The notes under the pieces: generated by a model
What the model was told of the DNA's origin: nothing
Databases searched by the model: none
The model's input: only the letters and a program-made list of their open reading frames with translations
Shown: one piece after another, positions 10,801 through 21,905 of the stretch
Numbering within the stretch: the stretch's first letter is position 1
Layout of the letters: each line of letters starts with the position of its first letter
Source: Chondrosia reniformis
Taxonomy: Eukaryota > Porifera > Demospongiae > Chondrillida > Chondrillidae
Assembly: GCA_947172415.1 (NCBI GenBank)
Contig: OX359194.1
Coordinates: 4,960,001 to 5,024,000 of the forward strand
DNA length: 64,000 nt
Reading direction: 5' to 3'
Made by a program: the position numbers and the translations under genes

Positions 10801-13800
10801 TAAAGCTTTCCCAAATGCCGCCATTTGCCGTAACATACGTATAAATTAAGTGTTTGTGTATGAACCCGTATTATACCGTATATGTAGAAATTTTTGTGGG
10901 TTAAATTTTCGTGGGATTAAATTTTGTGATTGAAGCCATCCACGAAAACAGTTTGCTCGATGGATAGATGGCTGCTGAGTTCAAAAAAAGCTATGCGTGC
11001 GTGGATACTACGTTTACAATGATATATGGGAAGCTGTTGTTGGAGAAACGCTGCTTTGTGTGAGAGAGCCGAGGAACGCTCATGACAGGTATGCAGTGGT
11101 GGTCGAAAAAGACAGTACGGTCATTGGCCACTTGCCAAAGAAGGCGTCGCGTGTTTGTGCTCTGTTGCTAAAGCAAGGCGGAAGTATTCACTGCACAGTC
11201 ACTGGAAAGCGAAGATACTCAGCTGACTTACCACAATTATTTGTGGTGGCAAAATTTTTGTGGGTTTAATTTTCGTGGTTGAAGGGACCCACGAAAATTT
11301 CAACACAATGAAAATTTCTACGTATACAGTATGTAATAGTTATACACTCCACTCCCTAGGGCCTTTCTTGCATTTTTGTGGGATAACACAAGCTTGTTGG
11401 TGTATACTGAGTTATCGGCAGTATATCGTATTGTATAACTATGATAAGAGGCCAAAGTGCCTCTTATTATAGTTATACTTCAGTTGTGGAATATAATTTG
11501 CCTTGATTGCCCCAGCAGCAGAGTGTATATACATATACGTATATATCGATCCAACATAACAACCGGAAATAAGAATGGAAATATTATAATTGGCTGTATC
11601 CACATGCACTGAAATTTGCTAGTTGTCATAAATTGTTTCAGTGCATGGTCAGCACAAACACAACTATTGATAATATGCAATTTGAGCAATTCAATAAGTC
11701 ATGCTGAGACATTTTGCAGTCTTTTTAAAGACAAGCACTTGTTATTGTAATGAGATATACTGTAGTATGTGCCTAGAAACATGCATGAATCGCATGTTGT
11801 GTACTGTGCTGTCTCTTTTTAATTTGTCAGGTCAGGTACTGATTTGGATTTGATAATAGTCGAAGATTTTTCAAAGTTTGATCTAGGAAAATCTCAGGGA
11901 ACTACTAAGGGAAAGATATCTGTGAGTGTGTGCCTCATCAGTCTTACCCTTCCTTGTACCCTCTGGGGGGAAGTCAAATTAACCAAAGATGTTCTCCTCA
12001 TATAGGCAAGTGGTGCTATAAGTGATGCCGTAGGAGATGTCATTGGAGGATTCTCAAAGGTTACTAAATTTGTCAAGTCAAGCATACTTCAGACTAAACC
12101 TCTACTTGGTGAGTAAAACCCTTTCATTTGTATTTCTTTTTTATGTATATAGATAGACAATAGATCGTTATAAACAGGGCAATTGTTATAAATAAGGTTC
12201 GTTATAACGAAGTTTGACTGTACGTATGTACGTTGCCTATGTACGTACGTATATACACTTTCCTCAGGATGAAATAGGTCACATCCTAACTTCATTTATT
12301 GTCTAGTAGTCCATTGGTTTTGTCTCTTGTGATATACTTAGTCCATCACTTGCTTGTCATCCTGTTACAGAGTACAGACCAGGTACTCAACCCGACTCTC
12401 TTGGAGGAGAGGAAGATGATGAGCAAGAAGTGGAAGCAGCCACACTGATATGTCGTCACAATAGTAATATAGTGCAAACAGCTGATCCTGAAGCCTCATT
12501 GTTATCAGATTATCAACTTGTAGAGGATGTGAGAGTGAGTACAACAGTAAATATGGCAACATATCTAACAAAAAGTACTTACGGTTAAACCTTGTTAACA
12601 AGTACGTATGTACTGCCTGTACACCCTTTCATGCCTCCTTAAGGAAGGAGAGATCCTAAAACAATGATAGAATATGAATAAAATATCAATACTCACAAGA
12701 GACATGATGTCTGCGTATACAGCTGTAGACAGAGAACTCGAGCTCCATTCTTCACAACGTTTCGCACATTCAACTGCAGCCATTCTCCAAGGATACTAGA
12801 TTGATAACTGTAGTGGTATTTGTAGGCTGTGAATATAATTATAAGGTGGGCAAGGTAACCACCAAAATTAAAAACCACCAAAATTAAACACCACCAATAT
12901 TTAAATCAGTCCAAAAGTGCCAAATATTCTTCCTGCCAATATTTATGGTTATGCGGTATTCATACTGCATTGATGAGTAGTTTATTTGTATTGCTATATG
13001 CAAACAATTAAATTTGGTTATAAGAACCTCTTTTACAATGTATAATTGTGCTGGAATTTGGGGTTTGTTATATCAGGAGTCAACTGTAGGTACATATGTA
13101 CGTATGTACATACTTTTATGCAAGCACATATCCTTATGTATGTATACCTTCAATTCATGTAGGGATTTCTTCCCCCACTCCCTCATGTTTGGGAGCGTGG
13201 TCAACCCCTAACAAGGGAAGAATGGGAATCCTACCGTGATTTCAAGGGAAAAATTGTACTCAATGATGAATTGAAGTTTAGAGCAAAAGTCTTTAGAGGG
13301 GTTAGGATCAATAGAATTACTATATACCTATGTACGTATGTATGCACTGATTTTTCACTTCTTATTAGTGTGGTAGTTTAGATGAGAATAGTATGTTATA
13401 TATACAGTGTGTGTAAAGTATCTGCAATTGTTTCTGTAGGGGATAGAGAATGGTTTGAGGAGGGAAGTTTGGAAGTATTTATTTGGCTATTTCAAATTTA
13501 GAGACACAGATCTGCAAAGAATGGAGATGAGGCAGGAGAAAGAGTGAGACCCTGTAATTAGTCACTTTTTCAATACTTTTGACTCCTATATACGGTCAAA
13601 CATGTTATCAGGAATATTTGCTAAGCGAAATGTAGAGAAAGTTATAACTACATAGTCATCTTTATAGTCTTCATTTTCCTTCACAATTTTGGATAAGGTG
13701 CATGGAGTAGTTTACCTAGTGAAGCCATGTTTTGGAGGTGCTGCAGGTATTACCAGGTGTATGAGTTAGGCACTACTTTTGGGTAGGACATAAAGAGACT

Positions 13801-16450
13801 AGGGAAATGTACGTAAACCTCTTTACAATATACGTAAATTGTATACTTTAATGTTTAATATGTTTGTGGTATGCTGACATATGTCTGTACGTATATACAT
13901 ATACCTACATATATGAAGTTAATCGCACTTAGCCTCAGGCTGTGCAAAGGCTGTGATGATGAGGTCTGATATACGTAACTTCCAGTGATCATTCATTTAT
14001 ATATGTGTATATGATACTATGTGCATACAAGGCAATCATGAGAATAAAGCCTTATTGAGCATCAGTAACATGGATTTAGTAGTTTAGGAAATTTCGACCT
14101 GGAGGTCTTCAACACCATTATATGAGGAATGGGAATATATACAAGCCAGTTAAAATAGGGAATCAAAACGTCCCAAACTAGTAAATCCATGTTGCTGATA
14201 CTCAATAAGGCTTTATTTTCATAATGATCGCAACAAGCAGTCCTTATTCTTTCAAGTACATATTATTGTTTGGCTATGTCTGCATTAATGATTATGGTTA
14301 GGATTCATTTTATTTTTCATAGAGACGAATATTTCAAAATGAAGAAGCAGTGGGAGAGTCTGACTGATGCTCAGTTGAAGAATTTTAGCATGTACAGAGA
14401 GTCTGCCTCTCTTATTTGTAAGCAGTAAATATATGTACGTATATATGTACATGTAGAGTATGATAGCCCAGCACAGGCTTACGTATGTGCTATAAACTCC
14501 CCTTATCGTGTAGAGTATGTGTGTATTAATTAAATTTGTTCTATATGGATTGTTTAGTAGTTTATGAGTGTGCACTCTTATATTTAATATAATCACAGTC
14601 CTCCTGTCATCCTCGTTACTTGTGTCTACCTCCTCCTTTTATCTCTTTTTCATTGTAGCAAAGGATGTTCTAAGGACAGATCGTTCTTATGATTGTTTCA
14701 GGGATCCAGAAGGGCCAAAGATGAAACAGTTGGAAGATGTACTGAAGACTTACCTGATGTACAATATAGACCTTGGTTACGTACAAGGAATGAGTGATCT
14801 GCTAGCACCAATCTTGGTTGTCATGGACAACGAGATAGATGCATTTTGGTGTTTTGTAGGCTACATGGATTTAGTAGTGAGTTACTTCATTAAATTTTGT
14901 TAAATCCTTTCACAATGCTTATTCATTTGTTCCATCATGGCTTTTGGACATATTCTTAGTTTATTTGTATACATGTATCTTCTTTTAGTACAGTAGTACT
15001 CTCTAAGTAGCATGAAAAATATGGTCACCCTATTCAATACACATCACTTCTATGTTTGGATGCACCATCCATACTTTAGCTATCATGATGTGCTTTAACA
15101 TAGAAGTAATGTGTATGGTTAAGCCACTAACGTTTCAGTATGCCACTTCTGTATGGTTAGCCTTACCACATGATCACTGTCCTGTTTCGTTACTTTTTCT
15201 AGATGTACTAGTCATTGTTTGTAGCACTACCATCCATATACTTCTAACTTTATACGTATTTTGAATGTTTTTATTTATGTACGTATGTATGCATATGTAT
15301 GTACATAGTAGTGTACTGTAGTATTTGTAACAGTTAGCATCATAGTCATCAGAAATGATTACATTAATACCTTTCTCAAAAATGTGTCATCTACGTATGA
15401 CTGGGTCTCTTTACTTACAATATGCAGACATAAGTTTTTTCTTTAATGCAATTTTGACCCTTGTGTGTACTCAGCTAAGCTTTATTTACCCTGCACAGCA
15501 CAAGTATTTTGAAAAGTCCCAACAGAGAACTAAAGATAGACTGAAGGTATTGAGACTCATGTTGCTCATACAAGAAAGAGAACTTTACGAGTTTCTTAGT
15601 GAGTAAGATAAAATGAGATTACTACAAAGTCATTTCTGTTTTGCCCAAATCATACATACGTAATTGTATTTACTCTATGTACGTACATACATATGTATAT
15701 ACGTATGTACTTAAGAAGTCTTATATATGTCCTTTCTTTTCGTTATACGTATACTTTAGAAGGAACTAGCTCACACAACATGTACTTTGCATTCCGCTGG
15801 CTCCTGGTCAACTTTAAGAGAGAGTTCACTCTCGTGGACACTATGAGAATATGGGAAGCTATACTGAGTGGAATACTGTCCACTGACTATGCACTCTTTA
15901 TAGCACTTGCCATACTAGGAAAGGAGAAGGAAGCACTAATGAAAATGGAGGACCCGTCTGCTATTATTAAGGTATGCCTGTGGGTGTGTCCTAAGTAAAT
16001 AGCCATCCATCAAGCCATTTGTTGATCCGTACACCTCTTTCTATTCCCCACTGTAGCATGTCAATGAACTGTCTGGTATACTTGATGTTAATGAAGTGCT
16101 ATCACTTGCTGAGTGTTACTGTGTGCAGTTGTTGTTGGCTGATCACCTTCCAGATGAGTTGAGAGCATTATTAGTACCAGGAGGAAAGGAGATGCTGTTT
16201 ACAGGTACATAAGATGACTCGTTCTCTGGTAAAGATAAACGTCGATTGGATATACTGCTCTAGCTAAAGAAAATGTGCATACTTTAGCAACAATACATAT
16301 TGCATATGTGTATATACCCAGCATCGTATACATACATTTCTGTTTTACTATCTAGAAGGAAATTTGGACTTTCAAAGTCTTCATAGTGATAGTAGCAACA
16401 GTGAAAGAACTAGCCCTGCTGATCTATTACCTAGCAACCAGGATTGTTGA
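7220..16450 (+). CDS. TBC1D15: TBC1D15-type Rab GTPase-activating protein
   Basis: TBC1D15 is a RabGAP (Rab7 in vertebrates) acting at mitochondria-lysosome contacts. Seventeen exons: 7220-7249, 7519-7620, 9034-9145, 9560-9777, 9878-9994, 10215-10432, 11831-11921, 12006-12108, 12371-12534, 13163-13300, 13440-13543, 14323-14417, 14659-14876, 15499-15598, 15760-15971, 16057-16204, 16356-16450. They join in frame to about 754 residues; human TBC1D15 is 691. The N-terminal half has the family's DUF3548-type domain (VYHTVPHVFYYIPSEES; SLPPLHFHDGG). The TBC domain begins at the FRGGIENGLRREVWKYLFGY region. The IxxDxxR arginine finger (ISKDVLR) and the YxQ glutamine finger (LGYVQGMSDL) are both intact, so GAP activity is expected. 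An AATAAA overlaps the region just after the stop (16451-16456), with another at 16532-16537. Confidence 0.95.
7735..7826 (+). repeat. Possible SINE 3' end
   Basis: Ends in TTGATTAAATAAAATAAAAT, very like the tail of the SINE at 20683-20958. Only the 3' part is recognisable, inside a TBC1D15 intron. Confidence 0.35.
7856..7888 (+). repeat. GATA microsatellite
   Basis: About eight tandem ATAG units in the second TBC1D15 intron. Confidence 0.9.
8714..8927. mobile_element. TA-flanked MITE with CAGTTGAACCTCT ends
   Basis: A 214-bp element in a TBC1D15 intron. The left end CAGTTGAACCTCTCCATAAC and the right end (reverse complement CAGTTGAACCTCTTTATAAC) form terminal inverted repeats, and TA lies on both sides. 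This pattern fits Tc1/mariner/pogo-type non-autonomous elements. Fragments of the same family occur near 12160-12225 and 32110-32140. Confidence 0.8.
10876..11329 (+). mobile_element. TA-flanked DNA element carrying a HIRAN-like coding fragment
   Basis: A 454-bp element in a TBC1D15 intron, with TA at 10874-10875 and 11330-11331. Terminal repeats of about 20 bp read C[C/T]GTATA[T/C]GTAGAAATTTT. Both ends also hold TTTTTGTGGGTT/TTCGTGG inner repeats. Inside, 10994-11254 on the plus strand encodes RGYYVYNDIWEAVVGETLLC followed by REPRNAHDRYAVVVEKD and GHLPKKASRVCALLLKQGG. This resembles the HIRAN-like fold seen in many invertebrate transposon-linked proteins. The frame runs into the right terminal repeat without a proper start or stop, so it is probably a captured or residual coding piece. 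Confidence 0.75.
14033..14228. mobile_element. Short Penelope-related element with inverted ends, decayed ribozyme
   Basis: The left arm GAATAAAGCCTTATTGAGCA, then ..TCAGTAACATGGATTTAGTA, is mirrored by TAAATCCATGTTGCTGATAC and CAATAAGGCTTTATT on the right. Between them is TTTCGACCTGGAGGTCTTCA, the reverse complement of a hammerhead-like core. The same layout occurs at 31906-32072, and a related motif lies next to Penelope coding remains at 34240. Located in a TBC1D15 intron. Confidence 0.65.
15035..15245. repeat. Dispersed repeat copy (TGTTTGGRTGCACCAT family)
   Basis: Contains CTTCTATGTTTGGATGCACC, then an inverted part ending ATAGAAGTAATGTGTATGG. Related sequence lies at about 28975-29050, 35625-35680 and 39965-40085 (TTCTGTGTTTGGGTGCACCA and GGTGCGCCCAAACACAGAAG). 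The element boundaries are not resolved. Confidence 0.5.
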
Positions 16451-17733
16451 AATAAATATTACATTATGCTCATATATTTCAAATGCGTATATATAATTGC
16501 AATACATTAATTTGATATAAACAAGCATTTCAATAAATTTTCATTTGGTGTATATAATTATAAATGTATAATTACATATAATACAGTTTAAATTTTTGTA
16601 TGTTTGTGTGAATGCACTGTATATAGTAGAGACATCATGCAACCATATGTACTGTATCTATATACATTATACATATATTAGGTATACATTAAAATAAAGA
16701 GACCCTCAAAATACAGTCTATGCTATACTTTCCCTATTTCTTCACATTTAAATTCTTTTCACAATCAAGGGTTTTTGTGAATGTGAAGTGCTTGTTATAT
16801 ATATGCCAGAAATTGGAACATAAAGAGTTCATCTTATATATGACAACCATGCATCACCTTAGAAAAATTTCTATACTAAATGAACACTATATAATTATGC
16901 TTAACAACACAGTTAAATGGAAGATTTTTTTTAGTAAAGCCTAATTGAAGGGCCTGAACACAAACAGACACTAACTCTAATTTCGATTGTGCATGCAAAT
17001 ATATGCTTCGTAAGGAATATTTCAGATGTACTTATTATATATAGACATTTGTATGTGGCCCATTTGGCATGCTTTATGTACATATTATATACCTACAAAC
17101 ATGTACAATCGTTTCAATCAAAACCTATACACAAACTACATTGTAACTACACTTTAGCTATACCGTAGTCACAATTTGGTGCATCAGTGGGTGTACAATA
17201 ATTGTAAAGAAACTGAGCTAAGATTTTAGAAAACATAACTTTTCTAGTTTCAACTGTTTAGTTGGTAAAAGTTCCCACAAAATGTTTGGATCTGTTAGTT
17301 GTGAGGTAGATACCTGTAATTGATATGGTCAGAACCAAAATGTTTTGACATAAAATAATAAATTATTGTTAGTTTAACTAGAAACATATACTTTACACTA
17401 TATACTAGTATACTACGTATATACACTATACACATATACTATAACATTATAGCTGAAGCTAGCTACAGTAGAAATAAACTCACTGCAATATTTTGAACTT
17501 TTTCCTCTTTGGAACAGTACTCTCTTAAGATGTACTCAGTTTCAGCCTAAGTAAAGGTTAAACCTGTTAATGGTGAAAAAACTATTAATCTTACTATATA
17601 CTTTTAGGCTAAATAGTTTTACATTCAGATGTGTGTCTGACTCAGTTTTTTTTTCTGAATAAAATTTTTCATTATTAATCTTTTTTAGTATTAAATTTTT
17701 ATGTTTTGTCAGTAGTAAATGATCCCTCCTCTA
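16451..17733. other. Intergenic region between convergent TBC1D15 and TIPRL
   Basis: AT-rich sequence between two convergent 3' ends. It probably holds both 3' UTRs. No other gene or clear repeat is supported. Confidence 0.5.
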
Positions 17734-20700
17734 CTACACATCAGCTATACTTGAAATATCAAAGCTTTGGTCTAAACCAATAGCCAAACCTGCTCCAATA
17801 AAAGTGTCCAATATGTCAGTATAGACATATTCCCTTCAAAAAGATGGTGATTGTTCATTAATGTGGAAGTGAAGTTACTGTTCTTAACACCTTTTACCAT
17901 TCCTACTACAGTGTTCTCATTATAGGGGACAAAGCTACACATTACCAATGCTATGGTTTATGTAGACAATGTATAAATAATTGACCTATGTTTGGCTGTA
18001 CTCACTGTATAGTATAGTCTTGTATCATTAATTCTGACTATAACACCATCCACACGAAGGAAGAAACGCATCAAAACCAGAAATCCACTTGACATAATTC
18101 TCTGTAAAAAGCACAAACAGGAGGAGCAGATAGTAAATTTAAAAAAGGCTGTACTGATTGATAGTAGAGATTAAGTGACTGAGGGCAGGAATTTGATTAA
18201 GTTAGTATGTACGTATGATACAGTATTGCGCTTCATAAGGTGTAACAGAGAATAGTGGAAATGAATGAGTCTTTACAATGTCATAAAAATTGAAAAATTT
18301 ACAATTTTAACATTAAGCTCTGCTGTTCCATTGTCTGCAAGCTCATCTTCAAATAAAACCAGTTCTTCATAAAAATGTATTTTCTCACGCCTCTTGAGTT
18401 TCTCTAAGTCTATTCTTTCTTTTGTAGATTCAACCTAAAAAATAATACCATAATATTACTATTGTACTAAATAATTACACTTTAAAAGTTATAAAGCAGA
18501 AGCTACATCCACTGTAAAAGTAGACCTTTTCTGGTGTAAGAGAGTTGGCTTGTAAAGTAATATATACCGATATTTATAGATGTACGTATCTTCACATTAT
18601 ACTATATACATGTAGTATAATGTGAAGATATAAAGCATCTACAGTGGAAACTCCATTAACAGACACCTCCCAACGGCGGACACTTGCGATAAAACGGACA
18701 CTTACGCAGGTCCCGAATGATATCCGGTAATCTCTGTACAAAAAAAACTCCAAAAACGGACACCTCTCTAACCCATAAAACGGACAACAAAATACTCCCC
18801 GTTTGACCGACACAATACAAAAGAACCTCTGATAACGGACATTGCAGACGCTTGCGCTATTTTCTCGGATACGTGATTAGCACCAGTTTATTAAAAAAAT
18901 TGCTATTCTATTTCTACGGCATGATAAGTTCTCAGAGTCTATCAATGTAGTCTTGTGTGCCATAAAATCTATGCCATATCCTGCGCTATGATTAACAGCA
19001 GCTACAATAACTTCAACCGCGGCTTTATTAGTGCTTCTTTTCAGTAAGTGAGATACAGCCGGTGCGATTGTACGCAGTATATCTCTATCTATAAACTTAA
19101 ACTTAAAACAAAAACCTCTGAATAAAGGACACCCTCCATATAATGGACACATGGCTCTGTCCCGATGGTGTCCGTCTTAGAGAGGTTCCACTTAACATAG
19201 TATATAATTTAAATTGTATTAAGTAGATAATTCATGGAATTGTGAATCTAACTAATGTATTGCCAATATAAAATGAATGTGGCAAAGGTTTCTGAGATAG
19301 CACTTTTATTGTCTGTACTATTTATGATAAGTGGTACTATATAGAACAGACATGAAAACATTAAAACAGCATAATAAGCTTAGTAACCTTAACATTTCCT
19401 TTGATAGTTCCCATGTAGTTACCAGGTGTAAAGGTCCAGTCAAACTTTGGAGCTGTGTCTGACAGCTCCTTAACTTGAGATCTGCTACTCTGCCAATCAT
19501 CAGCAGAGGCTACTCTGATGTCTTTCGGGACTTCATGGCCAACCTGACAGAGAGCATCCAAAGAATTAAATTCTATGCTACAACCAGATTCGTGTGATAT
19601 AGTTAGTGAGTTGTCCCCAAACACCATCTCTGGGAGTGAGGAAAGATTAAGATGTTTTGAATACCTGCAGGTGTTGGAAATGTTTAAGAAGCAATTGCAT
19701 GGAGACTGAAGTGAATTATAAAATGCACATATAAATACAAAATAGCTCCTGGCACTTTAGGGGACATCAAGATCTAAAAGCTTTGGATATCAGAATCATT
19801 TGACTCTGGATTTACCCAGATTCATTAAATAGTGTTTATCTACATTTTTACTGTCCCATTGTAAGCATATAATAAATAGGCATCCATACCAGATCCATTC
19901 ACATATCATGATACACGATAAAGAAGTATAGTACATGTATTTATAAGCTACGTAATATATATAAATATAATCCTTAACAAATCAAGATGTGATAAGATAC
20001 ATGATGGAGGCAGGATACAACACAAAACTGAAGAATGACACAATGAGAGTTCACATATTTATTACATACACCACATAAGATACAATATCAATTTCTATAT
20101 AAAACATTTATATAGAATAACAAATCATTATAGGGATTCATGGGACCCAATTTGGCCTTGTGCTTGTATTGTATGTGTCACTCTAATAAATACAGCTATT
20201 ATAAAAAATCTTCTTAGGTTGTGAGTGGACTTATACCAGAGTTGTCATTCAGATCTTTGGGATGGTACATCCTTCTCCTTTTTGAGCTGGGTCACTGAAG
20301 AAGACCCCGGGGTTGGAACGATTGACCAAGAAGTGAAACCAAACTGCATTTCTAAACGCTCAAAAAGTCGAAGGATGTACCATCCCAAAGATAAATTCGA
20401 CGTAGTTAGAAGGAATCCTTATTCTCTTATTACTTTCATATAGTGATGAATCTTAACAAGGATAAAACCGCTGTCTATGGCTGGCCAATTAAGGGGAGAC
20501 TTAGTTGACTGTGGTTCAGCCATGCTTTCTGTACTCCTCAGACGACACAAGTAAGTGGGGTACATCCAGGGACATATAATGATAATGGAGTGTGAATTAT
20601 TCAAAAAGTGGAATATAAACGAGGGTCCAATGATGCATGATGTACGAATATCTAAAATGCCCTAGATAATCATTTCCATCTGGGGGGTGCTGGTGGCCTG

Positions 20701-21298
20701 GAAGCTATGTGTGAAGATTAGATTACAAAGCAATGGGATGGTCAGGGCTCACCTCCAGGGCAGTAAAGAAAAAGAAAGAAAAAAGTGGCACCCCCTACCA
20801 TCAACACCTGCCCAAACTGATTACTGACTGATTACTAACTGATTTACAATTATATGTATGATGTTTGTATGACGTTTGTAATTACAGGACTCCCTGGTAG
20901 ACCAGCTGTGAGCTGAAGGGACATTCCTGATTAAAATAAAATAAATAAAATAAAAAATCACACTCACTCTTCATTTCAGTCACAAAAGTATAGATGCATA
21001 TTCATATACACATGTACTACCTTCATCTCTCTAGTCTAGTTGATAAATAATGTAAAGGTTCCATTCACAGTAGATAAGCAATCGAATCACAAGACGAATA
21101 AAATTTTACTACATACGAGTAAGTACGTAGTAGGTGGAATTACTTGCAAACTGTACATTGACTTTCTTCTTCTATACACTTCTTTTCTGGCAAATTTTCA
21201 CATTCTGATTTGAGAATAGGCCCTTTACTGGTTTGAAAATGCCAAGGTGAAGCGTAAAATTCGCGAACGTTTCTTCCAGGATACTTTTGTGCAGCCAT
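17734..21298 (-). CDS. TIPRL: TIP41-like protein (TIPRL), PP2A-type phosphatase regulator
   Basis: TIPRL binds catalytic subunits of PP2A-family phosphatases. Exons on the minus strand: 21180-21298 (start codon at 21298; a second in-phase donor would extend it to 21144), 19388-19664, 18303-18434, 17986-18101, 17734-17833. Conserved stretches in order: [72 protein letters not shown] and [18 protein letters not shown], then NDTRLYY. These cover the whole conserved core. The C terminus is shorter than in vertebrates (about 248 versus 272 residues). The last join uses a GTCAAT donor to recreate REY; a stronger GTGAGT lies 20 nt upstream but leads to no good continuation. The final exon is the least certain part. 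A foldback hairpin lies just upstream of the start codon. Confidence 0.9.
18587..18630. repeat. Perfect 18-bp-arm hairpin in a TIPRL intron
   Basis: The arms TATCTTCACATTATACTA and its exact complement are separated by 8 nt. It lies 11 bp left of a DNA transposon end. Confidence 0.9.
18642..19193. mobile_element. Pogo/Tc1-type DNA element with CGGACAC repeats
   Basis: The left end is CAGTGGAAACTCCATTAACA, preceded by TA. The right end, read in reverse complement, is AAGTGGAACCTCTCTAAGAC. ACGGACAC-type words recur inside both ends. A minus-strand frame at 18877-19152 is open, but no transposase motif is visible, so this is a non-autonomous or internally deleted copy. It sits in the intron between TIPRL exons 2 and 3. 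Confidence 0.75.
20254..20390. repeat. Inverted repeat element in a TIPRL intron
   Basis: CTTTGGGATGGTACATCCTT on the left is matched by AAGGATGTACCATCCCAAAG on the right, 137 bp overall. The interior contains GGTCACTGAAGAAGACCCCG, a pattern like the CTGAAGA-AGACC core of the Penelope-linked ribozymes, but the rest of the ribozyme is not convincing. Confidence 0.7.
20683..20958 (+). mobile_element. SINE with tRNA-like head and A-rich tail
   Basis: Begins GGGGGGTGCTGGTGGCCTGG and ends in an AAAATAAATAAAATAAAAAA tail. It is colinear with the minus-strand copy at 29977-30263: the same head, a GCACCCCC block in the middle, an ACTGATTA..GACTGATTA stretch, and a ..ATTAAA(A)TAA end. The internal Pol III boxes are degenerate here. 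Confidence 0.7.
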
Positions 21299-21905
21299 TT
21301 TCACAATACAAAATGGAAGATTAAATCATAGACTAGCTATACTTACGTAACCACGTAAGTATAGATAGTCTATGGTTAAATAGACTACACTATCAGGTGT
21401 TTTAGCGTATCTGAAACGACGTACTTCTTCCTGTATCACTGTTGCAGGCACTGTCATCTCCACTTCTAAACCTCATTTTTAAATTTTTTAATTTATGTAC
21501 AAAATTAATGTATAATTCAGCTAGATCAGATACTCCTAGGTGGAGTCTACATTGGCATATCTATCATGCATAATATTATATTTTAGATGTAAAACTACTC
21601 TAACAATGTATTTTCACTTAGTAACTCGACATGTATGACATACAGGGGCGAGCCTCAGCAAGAACTTGTGATTTGTGAATGGTGACAGCCCATACAAGCT
21701 TTCACTTAATAAACATCAGTCTGTGTATGTGACCAGATCATGATCAAATAAATGAGGTGGCTATAGTGGGTACCACATATATAAACATGAAGCCATTAAC
21801 ACTTCAAAAAGCGTGGCTTTTGTTGATTAACAAAAAGTCAGTCCACGGCCCACCTCATGCAGTTGCACCACATATCTTGCTTTCTATAGACGGGTGCATG
21901 GAGTG
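21299..21905. promoter_or_regulatory. Divergent intergenic region of TIPRL and the monooxygenase gene
   Basis: The 607 bp between two divergent start codons must contain both promoters. A near-perfect palindrome lies at 21327-21374. No TATA box is at an obvious distance from either start. Confidence 0.5.
21327..21374. repeat. Hairpin in the TIPRL upstream region
   Basis: Two 22-nt arms with one mismatch and a 4-nt loop (CATAGACTAGCTATACTTAC and its complement). It begins 29 bp upstream of the TIPRL start codon, so it may fall in the 5' UTR. Confidence 0.85.

Noticed and set aside
20254-20390. Hammerhead ribozyme in the TIPRL intron inverted repeat
   Set aside because: It contains CTGAAGAAGACC, but GAAA, a paired stem II and the cleavage triplet are not in the required order.
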